The notes under the pieces: model-generated
Databases searched by the model: none
What the model saw: the letters and a program-made list of their open reading frames with translations, nothing else
What the model was told of the DNA's origin: nothing
Shown here: piece by piece, positions 1 to 10,739 of the stretch
Layout: each line of letters starts with the position of its first letter
Numbering within the stretch: position 1 is the first letter of the stretch
Source of the DNA: Colletes latitarsis
Lineage: Eukaryota; Arthropoda; Insecta; Hymenoptera; Colletidae
Direction: 5' to 3'
DNA: 64,000 nt
Assembly: GCF_051014445.1 (NCBI RefSeq)
Contig: NW_027488366.1
Coordinates: 18,990,001-19,054,000 of the forward strand
Position numbers and translations under genes: made by a program

Positions 1-2395
1 TTACGTGATCCAAACCAGAAAAAACCCAGCATCTGGCCAACAAGTATGCGAAAAAAGCGAAAGTATGAGCAAGATGATTGCAAATACCAGAACTAACCCA
101 GACATAGCCAGCGTTATCCTCTAAAACACTAATCGGAACCAGCTTTTATTGACTGTTTCAGTGAGGTACCTCATTACTACGTGGTACAAACTAGAAAAAA
201 CCCAGCATCTGGCCAACAAGTATGCGAAAAAAGCGAAAGTATGAGCAAGATGATTGCAAATACCAGAACTAACCCAGACATAGCCAGCGTTATCCACTAA
301 AATACTATTTGGAACCAGCTTCTATTGACTGTTTCAGTGTAGTACCACATTACTACGTGATACAAACCAGAAAAAGGCCAGGATCTGGCCAACAAGTATG
401 CGAGAAATGCGAAGGTACGAGCCAGATGAGGGCAAATCCCAGACCTAACCGAGATATAACCGGCAATATCCTCTAAAATATTAATCGAAACTAGGTTTAA
501 TTGACTGTTTCGGTGTGGAACGTCATTATTACGTGATCCAAACCAGAAAAAACCCAGCATCTGGCCAACTAGTATGCGAAAAAAACGAAAGTATGAGCAA
601 GATGATTGCAAATACCAGAACTAACCCAGACATAGCCAGCGTTATCCTCTAAAATACTATTCGGAACCAGTTTCTATTGACTGTTTCAGTGTAGTACCAC
701 ATTACTACGTGATACAAACCAGAAAATGGACAGGATCTGGCCAACAAGTATGCGAGAAATGCGAAAGTACGAACCAGGTGAGGGCAAATCCCAGACCTAA
801 CCGAGACAAAACCGGCGTTATCCTCTAAAATATTAATCGCAACCAGGTTTAATTGACTGTCCAGGTGTGGAACCTCATTACTACGGGATCCAAACCAGAA
901 AAAACCCAGCATCTGGCAAACAAGTATGCGAAAAATGCGAAAGTATGAGCCAGATGATTGCGAATACCAGAACTAACCCAGACATAACCAGCGTTATCCT
1001 CTAAAACACTAATCGGAACCGGCTTTTATTGACTGTTTCAGTGTGGTACCACATTACTACGTGATCCAAACCAGAAAAAGCCCTGGATCTGGCCAACAAG
1101 TATGCGAAAAATGCGAAAGTACGGGCCAGATGAGGGCAAATCCCAGACCTAACCGAGACATAACCAGCGTTGTCCTCTAAAATACTATTCGGAACTAGCT
1201 TCTATTGACTGTTTCAGTGTGGTACCACATTACTACGTGATACAATCCAGAAAAAGCCCAGGATCTGGCCAACAAGTATGCGAAAAATACGAAAGTACGA
1301 GCCAGATGAGGGCAAATCCCAGACCTAACCAAGACAAAACCGGCGTTATCCTCTAAAATATTAATCGCAACCAGGTTTAATTGACTGTTTCGGTGTGGAA
1401 CCTCATTACTACGGGATCCAAACCAGAAAAAACCCAGGATGTTGCCAACAAATATGCGAAAAACGCGAAAGTATGAGCCAGATAATTGCAAATACCAGAA
1501 CTAACCCAGACATAGCCAGCGTTATCCTCTAAAATACTATTCGGAACCAGCTTCTATTGACTGTTTCAGTGTGGTACCACATTACTACGTGATACAAACC
1601 AGAATAAGGCCAGGATATGGCCAACAAGTATGCGAAAAATGCGCAGGTACGAGCCAGATGAGGGCAAATCCCGGATCTAACCGAGATATAACCGGCGTTA
1701 TCCTCTAACATATTAATCGAAACCAGGTTTAATTGGCTGCTTCGGTGTGGAACGTTATTATTACGGGATCCAAACCAGAAAAAACCCAGCATCTGGCCAA
1801 CAAATATGCGAAAAACGCGAAAGTATGGGCCAGATGATTGCAAATACCAGAACTAACCCAGACATAGCCAGCGTTATCCTCTAAAATACTATTCGGAACC
1901 AGCTTCTATTGACTGTTTCAGTGTTGTACCACATAACTACGTGATCCAAATCAGCAAAAAGCCTAGGATCTGGCCAACAAGAATGCAAAAATGCGAAAGT
2001 ACGGGCCAGATGAGGGCAAATCCCAGACCTAACCGAGATATAACCGGCAATATCCTCTAAAATATTAATCGAAACTAGGTTTAATTGACTGTTTCGGTGT
2101 GGAACGTCATTATTACGTGATCCAAACCAGAAAAAACCCTGCATCTGGCCAACAAGTATGCGAGAAATGCGAAAGTACGAGCCAGATGATTGCAAATACC
2201 AGAACTAACCCAGACATAACCAGCGTTATCCTCTAAAACACTAATCGGAACCAGCTTCTATTGACTGTTTCAGTGTAGTACCACATTACTACGTGATACA
2301 AACCAGAAAAAGCCCAGGATCTGGCCAACAAGTATGCGAGAAATGCGAAGGTACGAGCCAGATGAGGGCAAGTCCCAGACCTAACCGAGATATAA

Positions 2396-2571
2396 CCGGC
2401 AATATCCTCTAAAATATTAATCGAAACTAGGTTTAATTGACTGTTTCGGTGTGGGACGTAATTATTACGTGATCCAAACCAGAAAAAACCCAGCATCTGG
2501 CCAACAAGTATGCGAAAAAAGCGAAAGTATGAGCAAGATGATTGCAAATACCAGAACTAACCCAGACATAG
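2396..2571. repeat. Monomer class B' (ACGTAATTATTACGT variant)
   Basis: This is a class B relative with ATTAATCGAAACTAGG, then a centre reading ACGTAATTATTACGT, which is a perfect inverted repeat, followed by GATCC. A sister form has ACGTCATTATTACG in the same place. The 3' part is often GAGCAAGATGATTGC. It is frequent in 1-5900 and 12400-15050 and again near 29560, 29920, 48050, 50160, 50870, 54570, 58450 and 59150. It is a useful marker for the left block and for delta. Confidence 0.85.
2456..2470. other. Inverted repeat in class B'
   Basis: ACGTAATTATTACGT is a perfect inverted repeat with 7-bp arms around one base. It lies a few bases downstream of the position of the class A palindrome. 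Further perfect copies are at 4920-4934 and 48056-48070. The commoner ACGTCATTATTACG form has one mismatch or a shorter arm. Confidence 0.9.
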
Positions 2572-5500
2572 CCAGCGTTATCCTCCAAAATACTATTCGG
2601 AACCAGCTTCTATTGACTGTTTCAGTGTAGTACCACATTACTACGTGATACAAACCAGAAAAAGGCCAGGATCTGGCCAACAAGTATGCGAGAAATGCGA
2701 AAGTACGAACCAGATGAGGGCAAATCCCAGACCTAACCGAGACAAAACCGGCGTTATCCTCTAAAATATTAATCGCAACCAGGTTTAATTGACTGTTCAG
2801 GTGTGGAACCTCATTACTACGGGATCCAAACCAGAAAAAACCCAGCATCTGGCAAACAAGTATGCGAAAAAAGCGAAAGTATGAGCCAGATGATTGCGAA
2901 TACCAGAACTAACCCAGACATAACCAGCGTTATCCTCTAAAACACTAATCGGAACCAGCTTTTATTGACCGTTTCAGTGAGGTACCTCATTACTACGTGG
3001 TCCAAACCAGAAAAAACCCAGGATCTGGCCAACAAGTATGCGAAAAATGCGAAAGTACGGGCCAGATGAGGGCCAATCCCAGACCTAACCGAGACATAAC
3101 CAGCGTTGTCCTCTAAAATACTATTCGGAACTAGCTTCTATTGACTGTTTCAGTGTGGTACCACATTACTACGTGATCCAAACCAGAAAAAGCCCAGGAT
3201 CTGGCCAACAAGTATGCGAAAAATGCGAAAGTACGGGCCAGATGAGGGCCAATCCCAGACCTAACCGAGACATAACCAGCGTTGTCCTCTAAAATACTAT
3301 TCGGAACTAGCTTCTATTGACTGCTTCAGTGTGGTACCACATTACTACGTGATACAAACGAGAAAAAGCCCAGGATCTGGCCAACAAGTATGCGAAAAAT
3401 GCGAAAGTACGAGCCAGATGAGGGCAAATCCCAGACCTAACCAAGACATAACCGGCGTTATCCTCTAAAATATTAATCGCAACCAGGTTTAATTGACTGT
3501 TTCGGTGTGGAACCTAATTACTGCGGGATCCAAACCAGAAAAAACCCAGGATCTTCCCAACAAATATAAGAAAAACGCGAAAGTATGAGCCAGATGATTG
3601 CAAATACCAGAACTAACCCAGACATAGCCAGCGTTATCCTCTAAAATACTATTCGGAACCAGCTTCTATTGACTGTCTCAGTGTGGTACCACATTACTAC
3701 GTGATACAAACCAGAATAAGGCCAGGATATGGCCAACAAGTATGCGAAAAATGCGCAGGTACGAGCCAGATGAGGGCAAATCCCGGATCTAACCGAGATA
3801 TAACCGGCGTTATCCTCTAACATATTAATCGAAACCAGGTTTAATTGGCTGTTTCGGTGTGGAACGTCATTATTACGGGATCCAAACCAGAAAAAACCCA
3901 GCATCTGGCCAACAAATATGCGAAAAACGCGAAAGTATGGGCCAGATGATTGCAAATACCAGAACTAACCCAGACATAGCCAGCGTTATCCTCTAAAATA
4001 CTATTCGGAACCAGCTTCTATTGACTGTTTCAGTGTGGTACCACATAACTACGTGATCCAAATCAGCAAAAAGCCTAGGATCTGGCCAACAAGAATGCAA
4101 AAATGCGAAAGTACGGGCCAGATGAGGGCAAATCCCAGACCTAACCGAGATATAACCGGCGTTATCCTCTAAAATATTAATCGCAACCAGGTTTAATTGA
4201 CTGTTTCGGTGTGGAACTTCATTACTACGGGATCCTAACCAGAAAAAACCCAGGATCTGGCCAATAAATATGCGAAAAACGCGAAAGTATGGGCCAGATG
4301 ATTGCAAATACCAGAACTAACCCAGACATAGCCAGCGTTATCCTCTAAAATACTATTCGGGACCAGCTTCTATTGACTGTTTCAGTGTGGTACCACATAA
4401 CTACGTGATCCAAATCAGCAAAAAGCCTAGGATCTGGCCAACAAGAATGCAAAAATGCGAAAGTACGGGCCAGATGAGGGCAAATCCCAGACCTAACCGA
4501 GATATAACCGGCAATATCCTCTAAAATATTAATCGAAACTAGGTTTAATTGACTGTTTCGGTGTGGAACGTCATTATTACGTGATCCAAACCAGAAAAAA
4601 CCCTGCATCTGGCCAACAAGTATGCGAGAAATGCGAAAGTACGAGCCAGATGATTGCAAATACCAGAACTAACCCAGACATAACCAGCGTTATCCTCTAA
4701 AACACTAATCGGAACCAGCTTCTATTGACTGTTTCAGTGTAGTACCACATTACTACGTGATACAAACCAGAAAAAGCCCAGGATCTGGCCAACAAGTATG
4801 CGAGAAATGCGAAGGTACGAGCCAGATGAGGGCAAGTCCCAGACCTAACCGAGATATAACCGGCAATATCCTCTAAAATATTAATCGAAACTAGGTTTAA
4901 TTGACTGTTTCGGTGTGGGACGTAATTATTACGTGATCCAAACCAGAAAAAACCCAGCATCTGGCCAACAAGTATGCGAAAAAAGCGAAAGTATGAGCAA
5001 GATGATTGCAAATACCAGAACTAACCCAGACATAGCCAGCGTTATCCTCCAAAATACTATTCGGAACCAGCTTCTATTGACTGTTTCAGTGTAGTACCAC
5101 ATTACTACGTGATACAAACCAGAAAAAGGCCAGGATCTGGCCAACAAGTATGCGAGAAATGCGAAAGTACGGGCCAGATGAGGGCAAATCCCAGACCTAA
5201 CCGAGACATAACCAGCGTTGTCCTCTAAAATACTATTCGGAACTAGCTTCTATTGACTGTTTCAGTGTGGTACCACATTACTACGTGATACAATCCAGAA
5301 AAAGCCCAGGATCTGGCCAACAAGTATGCGAAAAATACGAAAGTACGAGCCAGATGAGGGCAAATCCCAGACCTAACCAAGACAAAACCGGCGTTATCCT
5401 CTAAAATATTAATCGCAACCAGGTTTAATTGACTGTTTCGGTGTGGAACTTCATTACTACGGGATCCTAACCAGAAAAAACCCAGGATCTGGCCAATAAA

Positions 5501-7146
5501 TATGCGAAAAACGCGAAAGTATGGGCCAGATGATTGCAAATACCAGAACTAACCCAGACATAGCCAGCGTTATCCTCTAAAATACTATTCGGAACCAGCT
5601 TCTATTGACTGTTTCAGTGTGGTACCACATAACTACGTGATCCAAATCAGCAAAAAGCCTAGGATCTGGCCAACAAGAATGCAAAAATGCGAAAGTACGG
5701 GCCAGATGAGGGCAAATCCCAGACCTAACCGAGATATAACCGGCAATATCCTCTAAAATATTAATCGAAACTAGGTTTAATTGACTGTTTCGGTGTGGAA
5801 CGTCATTATTACGTGATCCAAACCAGAAAAAACCCTGCATCTGGCCAACAAGTATGCGAGAAATGCGAAAGTACGAGCCAGATGATTGCAAATACCAGAA
5901 CTAACCCAGACATAACCAGCGTTATCCTCTAAAACACTAATCGGAACCAGCTTCTATTGACTGTTTCAGTGTAGTACCACATTACTACGTGATACAAACC
6001 AGAAAAAGGCCAGGATCTGGCCAACAAGTATGCGAGAAATGCGAAAGTACGAACCAGATGAGGGCAAATCCCAGACCTAACCGAGACAAAGCCGGCGTTA
6101 TCCTCTAAAATATTAATCGCAACCAGGTTTAATTGACTGTTCAGGTGTGGAACCTCATTACTACGGGATCCAAACCAGAAAAAACCCAGCATCTGGCAAA
6201 CAAGTATGCGAAAAAAGCGAAAGTATGAGCCAGATGATTGTGAATACCAGAACTAACCCAGACATAACCAGCGTTATCCTCTAAAACACTAATCGGAACC
6301 AGCTTTTATTGACCGTTTCAGTGAGGTACCTCATTACTACGTGGTCCAAACCAGAAAAAACCCAGGATCTGGCCAACAAGTATGCGAAAAATGCGAAAGT
6401 ACGGGCCAGATGAGGGCCAATCCCAGACCTAACCGAGACATAACCAGCGTTGTCCTCTAAAATACTATTCGGAACTAGCTTCTATTGACTGTTTCAGTGT
6501 GGTACCACATAATTACGTGATCCAAATCAGCAAAAAGCCTAGGATCGTGCCAACAAGAATGCAAAAATGCGAAACTACGGGCCAGGTGAGGGCAAATCCC
6601 AGACCTAACCGAGACATAACCAGCGTTATCCTCTAAAATATTAATCGCAACCAGGTTTAATTGACTGTTTCGGTGTAGTACCGCATTACTACGGGATCCT
6701 AACCAGAAAAAACCGAGCATCTGGCAAACAAGTATGTGAAAAAAGCGAAAGAATGAGCCAGATGATTGCGAATATCAGAACTAACCCAGACATAACCAGC
6801 GTTATCCTCTAAAACACTAATCGGAACCAGCTTTTATTGACCGTTTCAGTGAGGTACCTCATTACTACGTGGTCCAAACCAGAAAAAGCCTAGGGTCTGG
6901 CCAACAAGTATGCGAAAAATGCGAAAGTACGGGCCAGATGAGGGCCAATCCCAGACCTAACCGAGACATAACCAGCGTTGTCCTCTAAAATACTATTCGG
7001 AACTAGCTTCTATTGACTGTTTCAGTGTGGTACCACATTACTACGTGATCCAAACCAGAAATGCCCAGGATCTGGCCAACAAGTATGCGAAAAATGCGAA
7101 AGTACGGGCCAGATGAGGGCCAATCCCAGACCTAACCGAGACATAA

Positions 7147-7322
7147 CCAGCGTTGTCCTCTAAAATACTATTCGGAACTAGCTTCTATTGACTGTTTCAG
7201 TGTGGTACCACATTACTACGTGATACAAACCAGAAAAAGCCCAGGATCTGGCCAACAAGTATGCGAAAAATGCGAAAGTACGAGCCAGATGAGGGCAAAT
7301 CCCAGACCTAACCAAGACATAA
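7147..7322. repeat. Reference monomer, class A (176 bp)
   Basis: This is a clean example of class A, taken from CCAGCG to the base before the next CCGGCG. Diagnostic features are ATTCGGAAC near position 25, CAGTGTGGTACCACATTAC near 55-70, and the 3' part GATGAGGGCAAATCCCAGAC. The hand-counted composition is about 45% GC with 7 CpG. It carries GGTACC inside a perfect 12-bp palindrome and has GTGATAC or GTGATCC where class B has GGGATCC. Class A normally precedes class B. The phase chosen for the monomer start is arbitrary. Confidence 0.93.
7262..7277. repeat. Internal GCGAAA direct repeat in the monomer
   Basis: TGCGAAAAATGCGAAA contains the 7-bp word TGCGAAA twice, 9 bp apart. The pair is kept in most classes, as GCGAAAAACGCGAAAG in class B and GCGAGAAATGCGAAAG in others. 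In class E the first word is altered to TGTGAAG while the second stays GCGAAAG. It is the most A-rich, CpG-bearing part of the monomer. Confidence 0.82.
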
Positions 7323-7498
7323 CCGGCGTTATCCTCTAAAATATTAATCGCAACCAGGTTTAATTGACTGTTTCGGTGTGGAACCTCATTACTACGGGAT
7401 CCAAACCAGAAAAAACCCAGGATCTTCCCAACAAATATGCGAAAAACGCGAAAGTATGAGCCAGATGATTGCAAATACCAGAACTAACCCAGACATAG
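7323..7498. repeat. Reference monomer, class B (176 bp)
   Basis: This is a clean example of class B, directly following the class A example and completing a 352-bp dimer. Diagnostic features are ATTAATCGCAACCAGG, CGGTGTGGAACCTCATTAC with the palindrome broken, CGGGATCC, GCGAAAAACGCGAAAG, and the 3' part GATTGCAAATACCAGAAC. It differs from class A at very roughly one base in five by eye, far more than copies of the same class differ from each other. That pattern shows the dimer has been the unit of homogenisation. Confidence 0.92.
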
Positions 7499-8203
7499 CC
7501 AGCGTTATCCTCTAAAATACTATTCGGAACCAGCTTCTATTGACTGTTTCGGTGTGGTACCACATAACTACGTGATCCAAATCAGCAAAAAGCCTAGGAT
7601 CTGGCCAACAAGAATGCAAAAATGCGAAAGTACGGGCCAGATGAGGTCAAATCCCAGACCTAACCGAGACATAACCGGCGTTATCCTCTAAAATATTAAT
7701 CGCAACCAGGTTTAATTGACTGTTTCGGTGTGGAACCTCATTACTACGGGATCCTAACCAGAAAAAACCCAGGATCTGTTCAACGAGTATGTGAAGTGTG
7801 CGAAAGTGTGAGTCTGATGAGTGAAAATCTCGGGGCTAACCTAGACCTAACATGCGTTATCCTCTAAAATATTGATGCAAACCAGGTTTAATGGACTGTC
7901 TCAGTGTGGTACCACTTTACTACGTGATCCAAAGCAGAAATAGCCCAGGATCCAGCCATGAAGTATGAGAAATATGAGAAAGTATGAGCCTGATGAGGGC
8001 AAATCCTAGACCTGACCTAGACCTAACATGCGTTATCCTCAATAATACTGATCGAAACCAGGTTTAATCGACTGTTTCAGTGTGTTACCACATTACTACG
8101 TGATCCAAACCAGAAAAAAACCCAGGATCTGTTCAACGAGTATGTGAAGTGTGCGAAAGTATGGGTCTGATGAGGGCTAATCCCAGACCTACCCCAGACC
8201 TAA

Positions 8204-8379
8204 CTTGCGTTATCCTCTAAAATATTTATCCAGACCAGGTTTCATTGAATGTTTCAGTGTGGTACCACATTACTACGTGATCCAATCCAGAAAAAACCCA
8301 GGATCCGTTCAACAAGTATGTGAAGAATGCGAAAGTATGAGTCTGATGAGTGAAAATCCCAGACCAAACCTAGACCTAA
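8204..8379. repeat. Monomer class E (diverged subfamily)
   Basis: This is a representative diverged monomer, same length, same orientation and same landmark order as the rest. Diagnostic features are CTTGCG or CATGCG at the start, ATTTATCCAGACC or ATTGATCGAAACC, GGATCCGTTCAACAAG or GGATCTGTTCAACGAG where others have GGCCAACAAG, TATGTGAAG, and GAGTCTGATGAG. The neighbouring copy is 177 bp. Class E is confined to one block, 7779-12400, apart from parts at the block edges. Confidence 0.9.
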
Positions 8380-10739
8380 CATGCGTTATCCTCAAAAATA
8401 TTGATCGAAACCTGGTTTAATCGACTGTTTCAGTGTGGTACCACATTACTATGTGATCCAAACCAGAAAATAACACAGGATCTGTTCAACGAGTATGTGA
8501 AGAAAGCGAAAGTATGAGTCTGATGAGGGCTAATCCCAGACCTATCCCAGACCTAACTTGCGTTATCCTCTAAAATATTTATCCAGACCTGGTTTCATTG
8601 AATGTTTCAGTGTGGTACCACATTACTACGTGATCCAAACCAGAAAAAAACCCAGGATTTGATCAACGAGTATGTCAAGTGTGCAAAAGTATGAGTCTGA
8701 TGAGGGCAAATCCCAGACCTATCCCAGACCTAACTTGCGATATCCTCTAAAATATTGATCGAAACCAGGTTTAATTGACTGTTTTATTGTGGTACCACAC
8801 TACTACGGGATCAAAACCAGAAAAAACCCAGGATCTGTTCAACAAGTATGTGAAGAACGCGAAAGTATGAGCCTGATGGGGGCAAATCCCAGACCTATCC
8901 CAGACCTAACTTGCGTTATCCTCCAAAATATTTATCAAGGCCAGGTTCAATTGAATGTTTCAGTGTGGTACCACATTACTATGTGATCCAAAGCAGAAAA
9001 AACCCTCGATCAGGTCAACATGTATGTTAAAACTGCGAAAGTATGACCCTGATCAGGGCAAATCCCCGGCCTAACCTAGTCCTAACATGCGCTGTCCTCT
9101 AAAATATTGATGGAAACCAGGTTTAATTGACTGTTTCAGTGTTGTACTTCATTACTACGTGATCCACTCCAGAAAAAACCCAGGATCTGTTCAACGAGAA
9201 TGTGAAGTGTGCGTAGGTATGAGTCTGATGAGTGAAAATCCCAGGCCTAACCTAGACCTAACATGCGTTGTCCTCAAAAATAGTGATCGAAACCTGGTTT
9301 AATCGACTGTTTCAGTGTGGTACCACATTACTATGTGATCCAAACCAGAAAATAACCCAGGATCTGTTCAACGAGTATGTGAAGTGTGCGAAAGTATGAG
9401 TCTGATGAGGGCAAATCCCAGACCTATCACAGACCTAACATGCGTTATCCTCTAAAATATTTATCAAGACCAGGTTTAATTGATTGTTTCAGTGTGGACC
9501 CACATTACTACGTGATCCAAACCAGAAAAAACCCAGGATCCGTTCAACAAGTATGTGAAGAATGCGAAAGTATGAGTCTGATGAGTGAAAATCCCAGGCC
9601 TAACCTAGACCTAACATGCGTTATCCTCAAAAATATTGATCGAAACCTGGTTTAATCGACTGTTTCAGTGTGGTACCACATTACTATGTGATCCAAACCA
9701 GAAAATAACCCAGGATCTGTTCAACGAGTATGTGAAGAAAGCGAAAGTATGAGTCTGATGAGGGCTAATCCCAGACCTATCCCAGACCTAACTTGCGTTA
9801 TCCTCTAAAATATTTATCCAGACCTGGTTTCATTGAATGTTTCAGTGTGGTACCACATTACTACGTGATCCAAACCAGAAAAAAACCCAGGATTTGATCA
9901 ACGAGTATGTCAAGTGTGCAAAAGTATGAGTCTGATGAGGGCAAATCCCAGACCTATCCCAGACCTAACTTGCGATATCCTCTAAAATATTGATCGAAAC
10001 CAGGTTTAATTGACTGTTTTATTGTGGTACCACACTACTACGGGATCAAAACCAGAAAAAACCCAGGATCTGTTCAACAAGTATGTGAAGAACGCGAAAG
10101 TATGAGCCTGATGGGGGCAAATCCCAGACCTATCCCAGACCTAACTTGCGTTATCCTCCAAAATATTTATCAAGGCCAGGTTCAATTGAATGTTTCAGTG
10201 TGGTACCACATTACTATGTGATCCAAAGCAGAAAAAACCCTCGATCAGGTCAACATGTATGTTAAAACTGCGAAAGTATGACCCTGATCAGGGCAAATCC
10301 CCGGCCTAACCTAGTCCTAACATGCGCTGTCCTCTAAAATATTGATGGAAACCAGGTTTAATTGACTGTTTCAGTGTTGTACTTCATTACTACGTGATCC
10401 ACTCCAGAAAAAACCCAGGATCTGTTCAACGAGAATGTGAAGTGTGCGTAGGTATGAGTCTGATGAGTGAAAATCCCAGGCCTAACCTAGACCTAACATG
10501 CGTTGTCCTCAAAAATAGTGATCGAAACCTGGTTTAATCGACTGTTTCAGTGTGGTACCACATTACTATGTGATCCAAACCAGAAAATAACCCAGGATCT
10601 GTTCAACGAGTATGTGAAGTGTGCGAAAGTATGAGTCTGATGAGGGCAAATCCCAGACCTATCACAGACCTAACATGCGTTATCCTCTAAAATATTTATC
10701 AAGACCAGGTTTAATTGATTGTTTCAGTGTGGACCCACA
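8270..10739. repeat. 7-monomer higher-order repeat, 1235 bp x 2
   Basis: Within the class E block a unit of 1235 bp (7 monomers plus 3 bases) occurs twice in tandem, about 8270-9504 and 9505-10739, with a partial third start at 10740 to about 10960. Rare variants recur at exactly this offset, such as CCCTCGATCAGGTCAACATG at 9003 and 10238. The copies look almost identical over about 8420-9500, while the first few hundred bases differ at several sites. The diverged subfamily has therefore been locally amplified recently. Confidence 0.87.

Larger units (their letters stand above)
1..4344. repeat. Left block, copy 1 of a large duplication
   Basis: Bases 1-2138 match 12859-14996 at a constant offset of 12858. 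Bases about 2487-4344 match 14993-16850 at an offset of 12506. The 352-bp change means copy 1 holds one extra dimer at about 2139-2490. Only scattered single-base differences were seen, for example at 312, 777 and 1084. The block mixes A, A2, B, B' and C monomers. Its left end lies outside the window. Confidence 0.88.
1881..5170. repeat. 14-monomer offset repeat, 2464 bp
   Basis: A segment from about 1881 to 2706 recurs at 4345-5170, an offset of 2464 bp or exactly 14 monomers. The rare GGGACGTAATTATTACGT centre at 2454 and the TCCTCCAAAATAC variant at 2580 recur at 4918 and 5044. The match stops sharply after GCGAAAGTAC at 2706 and 5170, where the next bases are GAACC in one and GGGCC in the other. 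This is one and a third copies of a higher-order repeat nested inside the left block. Confidence 0.85.
5171..7778. repeat. Mosaic segment with parts shared elsewhere
   Basis: The segment is built from parts seen in other places. From 5171 to about 5390 it resembles 1120-1340. From about 5449 to 5920 it resembles 4217-4690 (offset 1232, 7 monomers). Parts from about 5700 to 6340 resemble 29830-30470 (offset 24127). From about 6180 to 7778 it resembles 34707-36305 (offset 28527), including the rare GGATCGTGCC variant at 6543 and a 175-bp monomer near 7060 with AGAAATGCCC. Confidence 0.8.

Noticed and set aside
297..611. Minus-strand open reading frames of about 79-104 codons, recurring throughout the window and resembling a protein family
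   Set aside because: They track the satellite exactly, sit at offsets of 176 and its multiples, and exist on diverged copies only where stops happen to be absent. 176 is not a multiple of 3, so the frame changes at each monomer. No domain is recognisable. Their similarity is explained by DNA repetition.
2465..2848. Longest frame, 127 codons on the minus strand
   Set aside because: It results from one base change (TCCTCCAAAAT near 2580) that removes a stop codon normally present in every monomer. A one-off stop loss in a satellite is not evidence of a gene.
7147..7498. CENP-B box (NTTCGNNNNANNCGGGN)
   Set aside because: The TTCG sites (TTCGGTG, TTCGGAAC) and the CGGG sites (ACGGGATCC, ACGGGCC, ACGCGGG) do not fall at the required spacing with the central A in the monomers I checked on either strand. 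A degenerate or different box cannot be excluded by eye.
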